This document shows positions 56,401-64,000 of a DNA stretch of 64,000 bases, in pieces (the first letter of the stretch is position 1; each line of letters begins with the position of its first letter). The notes below the pieces were generated by a model. The model was not told where the DNA came from. It saw nothing but the letters and a program-made list of their open reading frames with translations, and ran no database searches. The position numbers and the translations under genes were made by a program. The stretch comes from Morella rubra (taxonomy: Eukaryota; Streptophyta; Magnoliopsida; Fagales; Myricaceae): assembly GCA_003952965.2 (NCBI GenBank), contig CM025852.1, positions 5,710,753 to 5,774,752 of the forward strand. The letters are read 5' to 3'.

Positions 56401-59400
56401 CCACTCCTTGGATAATTGACACTGGAGCCACGATCACATGGTGTGCTCCACATCTTTTCTCACTTCTGTCACTTGCTGCACAGAGGCTTTTGTCAAACTT
56501 CCTAATGGTTCTAGTGTGAGGGTCACACACATTGGTACGGTTCATATTTCTGAATCCTTAGTGTTGACAGATGTGCTTTGTGTCCCATCCTTCACGTTTA
56601 ATCTAATCTCTGTTAGCAAACTCACATTACAATTAAACACATGCCTCATTTTCTTAGCCAATCACTGTTTCATTCAGGTCCTCTCTTCATGGACGATGAT
56701 TGGACTTGCTAGAGCCCATGCTGGCCTATATTACCTGCTGCCCAACACCACCAGCTGAAAGACCATCTTCTCTTCTCCTTTTTCTAGTTGCAATCAAGCC
56801 ATCACAGCTGCTGTGGATGGAACTTTTGAGTTTTGGCACTCTAGATTAGGACATCTCTCTATCCAAAGAATGTATTTACTTCATTCTAATTTTTCCAATG
56901 TAAAGATCAACACTCACTTACATTGTAAGGTTTGCCATTTGGTGAAACAGAAGAGGCTGTCATTTCCTTTAAGTGTTAGCTCTACTTCTTTTCATTTGAT
57001 TTAATTCATGGAGACATATGGGGACCTTACTCACAACCTACCACTCAAGGGTTTCATTATTTTCTTACTCTTGTTGATGACCATACTCGGGTGACTTGGA
57101 TTTACCTTATGAAGTTTAAATCTGAAACTAGATCCCTCTTGCAGTCATTTTTCCAGATGATTCAAACTTAGTTCAAAACTACCATTAAGCACATTAGAAC
57201 CGATAATGGTGCTGAATTTCACATACCAGAATTTTATCAAGCTAATGGGACATTACATAAAAAAATCTTGTGTTGCCACTCCCCAACAAAATGGGGTGGC
57301 AGAAAGAAAACATCAGCACCTCCTAAATGTTGCCCGAGCCCTCCTTTTTCAAGCCTCAATGCCTCTTAAATTTTGGGGTGATGCCATCCTAACTGCAGCA
57401 TATTTAATCAATAGGACACCCACACCGATTCTCAAAAACAGATCCCCTTATGAGTGTCTCTTCACTTCTCCTCCTTCCTATGGTCATCTACGTGTCTTTG
57501 GTTGCCTCTGCTATGCTTCCACCTTGAAGCACGGCAGAAGCAAATTTCAAGCTGAGCTACTAGGTGTCTCTTCATAGGCTATCCTTTTGGAGTTAAGGGT
57601 TATAAGCTATATAACCTAGAGAATCACTTGACTTTTATTTCCAGAGATGTGCTTTTCCATGAGTCCATTTTCCCTTTTCAACACACTCAATTATCCCATG
57701 ACTACCATTTTCAATCCTCCTCTGATATAGTTCTTCCTCCAGCTCTTCCCGACATTAGTGTCCCATTTTTTTCCCTCTTCCTCTCCTTTCACCACTTCAC
57801 CTCATCATCATGACCCACTAGTCCTTCTTCTGACTCTATCCCTTTATCTCACTCTCCTGCACTTCCCACAACCTCCTCTTGAACCGAAATCTGCTACTAT
57901 TCCTCTTAGGCGTTCAAGTCGAGATAGACATCCTCTTAGATACTTAGATCAGTACCACTGTCAATTAACTGGAGATTTGCACTCACATTTTTCCAACATT
58001 CAGTCCACTGAGCACCCTTTATCCAAGCACCTCTCCTATGCCCATTTGTCACCTTCACACAGGACTTACTCTCTTTCACTCTCACTGACCAAAGAACCTA
58101 AAAATTACACTCAAGCTGTTGCTACTAAGCACTGGAGAGATGCTATGAGAGGGAAGCTAGATGCCTTAGAGCAGAAAAGACTTGGACTATCACTTCTCTT
58201 CCACTCGGGAAAACTGCCATAGGATGTAAATTGTGTACAAGGTTAAACTGAACTCTGATGGGAGCATTGCAAGATACAAGGCCAAGCTTGTTGCTAAAGG
58301 GTACACACAACAAGAGGGGTTTGATTACCAAGAGACTTTCAGCCTTGTAGCAAAACTAACTACTGTTAGAACCTTCTTTGCTTTGGTTGCAGCTCACCAC
58401 TGGCATTTATCTCAGCTTGATATTTATAATGCTTTCTTAAATGGTGATTTAGATGAAGAGCTCTATATGGAATTACCACCCGGATCTCAACTTAAGGGGG
58501 AGAAATTCTGGTTTACAAATTACACAAATCGCTTTATGGTCTTGAAGCAAGCTTCTAGACAATGGAATTCCAAGTTCACTTCTTCACTTACAGCCATCGG
58601 TTTCCAACAGTCTAGATCTGATTACTCTCTTTTCACCAAGCAGACTGAGAAAGGCTTTCTAGCACTCTAAGTCTATGTGGATGACATCTTAATTGGCAGT
58701 GATGATTTCAGTGCTATCTCAGATTTAAAATGCTACTTGAACACTCAGTTTAAGCTCAAGGACTTGGGGCAACCAAAAATATTTCTTAGGACTTGAAGTG
58801 GCTCGATCAACCAATGGTATTACCCTGTCAAAGAAAATATGCCCTGTACATCCTTGATCTCTCTGGTCTTCTTGGTTCCAAGGTGGCTTGTACCCCCATT
58901 GAGCTCAATCATAAGCTCTTTCATTTAGCGGGTCAATCTCTTTCTGATGCTACCACATATAGACTACTGATTGGCAAGCTTATTTACCTTACCCTTACCA
59001 GACCCTATATCACTTACTTTGTCCATATCCTCAGTCAATTTATGATAAACCTTCAGAAGTTTCATTTAACTGCAGCATTTCGAGTTCTCAGGTACATCAA
59101 AGGGAACTCTCGGGCAGGGTATTTTTCTCTCCTCTACCTCCTCAATGCAACTCAAGGCCTATACTGATTCGGATTGGGCAGCTTGTCCAGACACTAGAAA
59201 ATTTGTGATAGGTTATTGTGTTTTTCTTGGGGACTCCTTAATCAGTTGGAAATCTAACAAACAAGCGACTGTTTCAAGATCTTCTGCAGAGGCAGAATAC
59301 AGAGCCCTTGCTTCGACCAGTTGTGAGATCATTTGGCTCCTCTCTCTGTTAAAAGATTTTAATGTTCAACATGCTCAACCAGCTCTCCTTTACTGTGATA

Positions 59401-59636
59401 ATCAAGCAGCCATCCACCTTACCAAAAATCCCATCTTCCATGAGAGAACAAAACACATAGAGCTTGATTGTCATTTTGTGAGAGAAAAGAATACATGTTG
59501 AATTATTTTGCTAGTTCATGTTGCCTCAAAATTTCAGTTGGCAGACATTTTCACCAAGGCATCACCCACTGCTACATTCTTTTTCTTATTGTCCAAGATG
59601 GGTCTTCTGAATATCTACGCCCATCTTGAGGGAGAA
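56401..59636 (+). pseudogene. pol of element E
   Basis: Recognisable blocks in order: protease tail (LTDVLCVPSFTFNLISVSKL), pre-integrase FWHSRLGHLS and CKVCHLVKQKR, integrase core ([38 protein letters not shown]), reverse transcriptase (KLVAKGYTQQEGFDYQETF, NAFLNGDLDEELYM, then a YVDDI-type box near 58675), and RNase H ([49 protein letters not shown]). It ends LLSKMGLLNIYAHLEG. Many breaks are spread throughout; this is a fossil. Confidence 0.85.
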
Positions 59637-59992
59637 TCTCAAAGAAATGACCACCTTGCCAGCTTATTAGTGCAGGACCACTACACCGACTCACCTACAG
59701 CACTTGTATGCAGAGCACCTGCCTTACTCCCACCTTGTGCAGCCATAGAGAGCTCCAGGCTTTGTCTAGTGGTCCCTTCTCGAAGATAGCTCTGCTTAGT
59801 CTAGTTTCTATAGACCAATTATATTCTGCCCTTTGTATAGTTTTCTTATTATTTTTTTCATTATTCTTAGCTCTACTTTTTTTTTCTGCCACTCGGTGGT
59901 ATTTGTATTCTTTCGGCCCTTTGTGACAGAAATGAGATTAATTGTTTTCTCTCATTTCTTTCTCTCTATCATCTTCCTCACATTTTCCAACA
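59637..59992 (+). repeat. 3' LTR of element E (356 bp)
   Basis: Starts TCTCAAAGAAATG right after the purine tract and ends CATTTTCCAACA, followed by CCAAT. It shares CCAATTATATTCTGCCC and CTCGGTGGTATTTGTATT with the 5' LTR. Confidence 0.85.
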
Positions 59993-59997
59993 CCAAT

Positions 59998-61378
59998 GTT
60001 ACATATAGTTGAATGAATCTCTTCCTCCAAAGGGATGCAGCAAAGCATTACATATAGTTGAATGAATCTCTTCCTCCAAAGGGATGCAGCAAAGCATTTC
60101 ATTCTCCTTAGATGTAATTATTGGAAAAATAAGCTCCCCAGTGCCCGTAGCAAGTTATGGATTTGAAGATTTATAAATGTCCCCAAAATGTTGGAGAAAA
60201 ATTATCACCTATAGGTTTACGTCCATGCAACCATCTGCCAAAAGAAGTTTGAATGGCATCAATGTGGTTTCGGCGCCTTCGAATGATAGTGGACATATGG
60301 AAGTGCTTTGTGTTTAAATCCTTAGTAGTGAGCCAAGTAGTATGAGACTTATCCTTCCATAGTAATTCTTCTCGACAGAGCTCTTCATGAAGTTGAGAAT
60401 GAAGGGAAAGTTCAGCTTCATATTGGGATTCGGAAGGAGAAAGATTTTGAATAAACTCCAGCTGACGCCAAACATCATGAATCTTGGTTTGAATAATGCC
60501 AAAATGCTCCTTGTTCCACACTCGTAGAGCTGATTTAATAGCTGCAATTTTTCTAAGCAGCCAATGGGCCGAAGAGCCAGATTGGGGTTGGTTCCAAGCA
60601 TGCTTGATAACAGCCCAACTAGATGCATCATGAGACCAAAAGCTTTCAAATCTAAACGGCTTAGGACCACCATAAGAGCCCCTAAGTGTATTCAAAAGAA
60701 ATGGGGCATGATCAGAAGCTTCTTGAGTGACATGATGAAGGACTGCATGGGGAAAAAGAAGGGTCCAGGGACCATTAGCTATTCCGCGGTCTAGCCGTTC
60801 CCATATTTGCTAGTAGCCTTTCCCTCCATTACACCAAGTGTGTGGATTCCCTAAAAAACCAATATCAGCTAACCAACAATTGAGCATCTACTGATAAAGA
60901 GACCATCTTGTGAGGAGCTAACAATGGGACGTCCACCGAGTTTTTCAGAGTTACTCAGAAGAGTATTAAAATCGCCAAGTATAAGCCACGGCTAAGAAAT
61001 TGTGTTACCAATATCATTCAATTCGTCCTAGAAGAGCTCTTTCCCAGTCCAATCCAGATGATAGTGAACAAAGGTCAATTTCCATGGCTGATGAACAGGG
61101 TCAAATTGAATAATAATATACATAAGATAGCAGTGAGACATGAGCAACTAAAAAACCACCCCTGACCGCTAGGAAAAAATAATACCTCCACCAAGCCGAA
61201 CGGTCGGGGCTTCAACCGATAAAGGATAACCCAGATTATTAAGAATATGAGAAGCATCTCGAATTTTGGTTTCCACAATACATAGACAGTTAGGGTTTTT
61301 CTGTCTGATGGTTGCTAGTACAACACGAATTGTCGGGGCATGAGCAAGACCCCAGCAATTCCAACATAAGATAATCAT
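59998..61378 (-). mobile_element. L1-type LINE, 5' portion of ORF2 (endonuclease and start of reverse transcriptase), minus strand
   Basis: ORF2 starts at 61378 with MIILCWNCWGLAHAPTIR, the typical plant L1 endonuclease start. It continues with ETKI (about 61270), LILGDFNTLL (about 60980) and SDHAPFLLN (about 60710), all endonuclease motifs. Next come WNKEHFG, LLWKDKSHTTWLTTKDLNTK, HFHMSTIIRRRRNHIDAI and ENEMLCCIPLEEEIH, leading towards the reverse transcriptase. The longest open stretch is 60695-60171. Several stops and a 49-bp duplication break the frame. It continues left of element E at 54632. Confidence 0.85.
60001..60098. repeat. Exact 49-bp tandem duplication in LINE ORF2
   Basis: The 49 bases at 60001-60049 repeat exactly at 60050-60098. 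Because 49 is not a multiple of three, it shifts the ORF2 frame. It begins four bases past the CCAAT duplication of element E, so it may be linked to repair near that insertion. Confidence 0.92.
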
Positions 61379-61560
61379 GATTGAGGTGGGGGCATGGTAA
61401 GGCCCGCCTCCTCATTTGTATTTGAAGCATCAACAACCATAGGAACTTCACATCTAACAAATCTGCGAGGTGAACTTTGTACTTGTTTCCAGCGAGCAAG
61501 AGGGAGATTCTCCTTTAACTGATCCTCATCTTCTCCACTATCCTAAGAGGGACCAAGGAG
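61375..61560 (-). pseudogene. C-terminal tail of LINE ORF1, overlapping ORF2 start
   Basis: Minus-strand reading gives DSGEDEDQLKENLPLARWKQ, VQSSPRRFVRCEVPMVVDA and NEEAGLTMPPPQS before a TGA whose last bases overlap the ATG of ORF2 (ATGA, 61378-61375). This is the acidic/basic tail expected for an L1 ORF1 RNA-binding protein. No zinc knuckle or RNA-binding domain was recognised further upstream, where a stop interrupts the frame. Confidence 0.45.
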
Positions 61561-64000
61561 TATATCCACGCAAAGGAATTCCCACCCCACCAATAACTTC
61601 TTAGTCACCCAATTGGGACGTCAATTTCTAAAAGTTATTACAAAGTCATTTACACCCCACACTTGAGCTCTGGGCCACCATAACAGTAAAACATCTTGAG
61701 AGGCTTGAGGCGGCCTTCAAAGGCGCAACTGCAAAGCCCTGTCTCTAACAAGCAGCCCAAAAGCCCCCCGTCAGTCGTTTCTTCCATACACCCACCCACT
61801 TCAATGCAATAAACAACAACTACCTTATTACTAGAGGACAGGCCCCAAGAACCAAAGAATGGTTGGATACACTTATCCAGTTTGAGGCCTGCTCCTGAGG
61901 TTTTTGTGTATTAGGCATCATTTTACATATCACCAAAAATATGTTCTTGATCGAAGCTTGTACCCTTATCCTTATGGCCTCAAATCCCAATTTGTCTCAA
62001 CGACCGTTACAAGTCAAGGACTGTCCCAAAGTCTTCATTACATGCTTTAACCCATGCCCGTATTCAAAACAAACGCTCAAGCAGCCTGTAGATATTTATC
62101 ATACAGCAACGACATCACATTCGACTAACTCCGCAACGCTCCTTACGAATTTCCTTCATGCAAGAGACCATTTCACGATAACCTCAAACTAACGCAACAA
62201 AAAAACAAAAAACCAACCACTCGACCGCAGCCCCCAGCGGACAGATTGACAGAACCACGATGCGTTAACAAAACAAACCAAACTTAATTTCAAATAACAG
62301 AGACCCACCACCATCCCAACCACCCACCATCGCCGACGAGAGAAGAGGATGACCCACACACGAACGTGCAACCTGCGACCACAGCGCTAGAGACGAGACT
62401 TCCAACGACGCAAACATTCAACACCAAATAGCTAGATTCCTTGAAGTTTACAAGTGGAATGACTATTATATCGGGAACCCCAACCTAAGCTACGGGTTCT
62501 AACAGGCGACTAGAACCCATGAATAATACACAGGCTTCAATTACCCGGAGTTTTTGCGATTAGCCCCACATTCCAATTGAGCCCACGAAACCCAAACTCC
62601 TAGACACCATACACTAAGTGACCTTCCAAGAATAATTCCGAATTCTCATCACTTCTCAAATCCTTAAACCTAATCATTAACTTTGTCACTTCATGCAGCC
62701 ACCGTTCAAGGTTAAGCCTCGAAACGCAACAAGGGTGAGTTCGCTAAGATTCTTAATCCTTAGCCCAGCGTTATTCTTAAGCACACAATCTTCAATTCGA
62801 TTTTGAAAGTCTCAATACCAACCCAACACAAACTCTCAAAAGTTACTCTCCCAAGTTTCTTAAGACTTTAGCCACCTTTTCCATTTCAAGCCTTTTCTCT
62901 GAAAAGGATTTATGTCAAGATCAATGTTTCTCTAACATTATAAAAAAATCTCTCTAGAAGCCTAGCTTGCAATCTCAACATTAAGCCCTCTTGTTTTAAA
63001 CCCTGATACATCCTTCGTATTGTAAATGGCATAATTGAGAATGAATTGAATTGGACCACAGCGCACTAGTTCCGTTGTCCTAAAGAACCACTTTTCTTTC
63101 CTGACCCTAAGTGCCAAAACAACCAAAAACAACACCATGGGAAAAACCCAAACAGTGTGACACATTAGACCCCTAAAGCTGATCGAACACAATCTGTAAC
63201 TAACTCCCCGAACCAAGAGCCCAATGACTATCCAGCGCCAATTCAAAAGATGAATTATCTCTGGCACATAACAGCTCAATCAGCGCGAAACCACAAAAAC
63301 ACACACACAAACCCAAAATCAACCATAACCCCACCACCAATCACGAATCGACACAATTGCCCACATAACACGTAGCTACGGACCACAACCTCGACACTAC
63401 CCCACACCCGAGAGTTCTCTTCTCACGTCTGTCCAAAGTCCCTAATGTAATCGCCAAGACACAATACCAACAAAGCCCTGCTCAAAACAATAAAAATGCT
63501 ACCTATTATTACGAAAACTATCACTAGCGGACACAAACACGAATTGCCAAACAACCACCCAACAGCCAAAGAAAAGCGTCGCACCAAAAACTGTCATCAA
63601 AACTAGAAAACCTCACCAAACCCAGACAGATCAAAAAAAACTTCTACAAGAAACCACCACATTAGAATAGACCCTAGAAGCGTTTCAAATAGAAGAAGGA
63701 TGGAGAGAGAAAAGAAGAACAGTGTGCGCCATTAACTCTGCCCTAATTTCTAGAGAGAGAAACCTCGCAAGAAGAAAGGAAAGCTCCACCAGCCAACCAG
63801 AACCAGCTCGTATTTCCCACCTCCGCAATACCCCATCGTCTGAGACTCTACATGACTGAAATCCTTGAGATCTCACTATTGCAACCCCACCCCCTCCGTA
63901 ACCTACTACTTGAGTTTATTACAGCTTTAAAGAGGCATTCTTACCTCCAACCATCATCTATACCCACAACAACCAACAACTTAGTCCACCCATTTTCACA
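61561..64000. other. C-rich, G-poor stretch, probably decayed LINE 5' region; no gene recognised
   Basis: From about 61900 the plus strand is rich in A and C and poor in G. The minus strand, which is the sense strand of the LINE, is therefore G/T-rich. ORF1 should lie here, but no conserved block was found. The open frames at 61941-62192, 62962-63279 and 63685-63876 have no recognisable motif and are not called. Confidence 0.5.

Larger units (their letters stand above)
54638..59992 (+). mobile_element. Ty1/copia element E, full length but decayed, inserted in the LINE
   Basis: LTRs at 54638-55109 and 59637-59992, a tRNA-Met-type primer site, gag, then pol in copia order and a purine tract at about 59626-59636. 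The CCAAT duplication on both sides and LINE sequence on either flank show one insertion into an older LINE. The protein is closest to element D among elements in this window. It is heavily broken, with well over ten breaks, and its LTRs have diverged clearly, so it is older than A-C. Its LTRs start TCTCA rather than TG. Confidence 0.9.

Noticed and set aside
1-64000. tRNA, rRNA or other structural RNA genes
   Set aside because: None found. The only tRNA-like matches are the short primer sites of the copia elements.

Overview
This window is a repeat-dense stretch of nuclear plant DNA, probably from a eudicot. The evidence is Ty1/copia elements with initiator tRNA-Met primer sites, a plant-type L1 LINE, plant hAT remnants, AT-rich spacers, and no intact host gene. 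The species cannot be told from the sequence. Almost every base outside short spacers belongs to a transposable element, and many are nested or joined by rearrangement.

Layout. 1-2580 is a long LTR of a Ty3/gypsy-type element (minus strand). 2700-3634 is the 3' end of a small copia element. 4160-5947 is an internally deleted copia element. 6933-7746 is an internally deleted hAT DNA transposon whose N- and C-terminal transposase codons lie side by side. 7779-17186 is a 9.4-kb SIRE-lineage copia element (A, minus strand) with a perfect 5-bp target duplication. 17620-20204 is the 3' half of another copia element (D, minus strand), cut at 20204 by a second SIRE-lineage element (B, plus strand, 20205-29698).

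29699-39781 is a satellite-like array. Its repeat unit is about 831 bp and is itself built from eight diverged monomers of roughly 100 bp, so it is a higher-order repeat. The array flips orientation once, near 34577. A third SIRE-lineage copy (C, minus strand, 39782 to about 49298) borders the far side, and the LTR-array junction falls at the same point of the repeat unit on both sides. The core of the window is therefore a large imperfect palindrome. Elements B and C lack matching target duplications, which points to rearrangement rather than two simple insertions.

49299-52084 is AT-rich spacer with a possible hAT end and two or three exon-like segments of an unrecognised host gene. 52085-61560 is an L1-type LINE on the minus strand, split by a decayed copia element (E, 54638-59992, target duplication CCAAT). 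61560-64000 is a C-rich, G-poor stretch upstream of the LINE, probably its 5' part.

Most interesting biology. First, the three SIRE-lineage copies carry an extra gene downstream of pol, and a TATA-like box with clustered GGTCGACC palindromes lies in front of it. The LTR promoter carries the same palindromes, which suggests a shared regulator and a separate transcript. Second, the inverted higher-order array could be transcribed into very long hairpin RNA. All LTR elements are treated here as fossils: their parts are named but breaks are not itemised.
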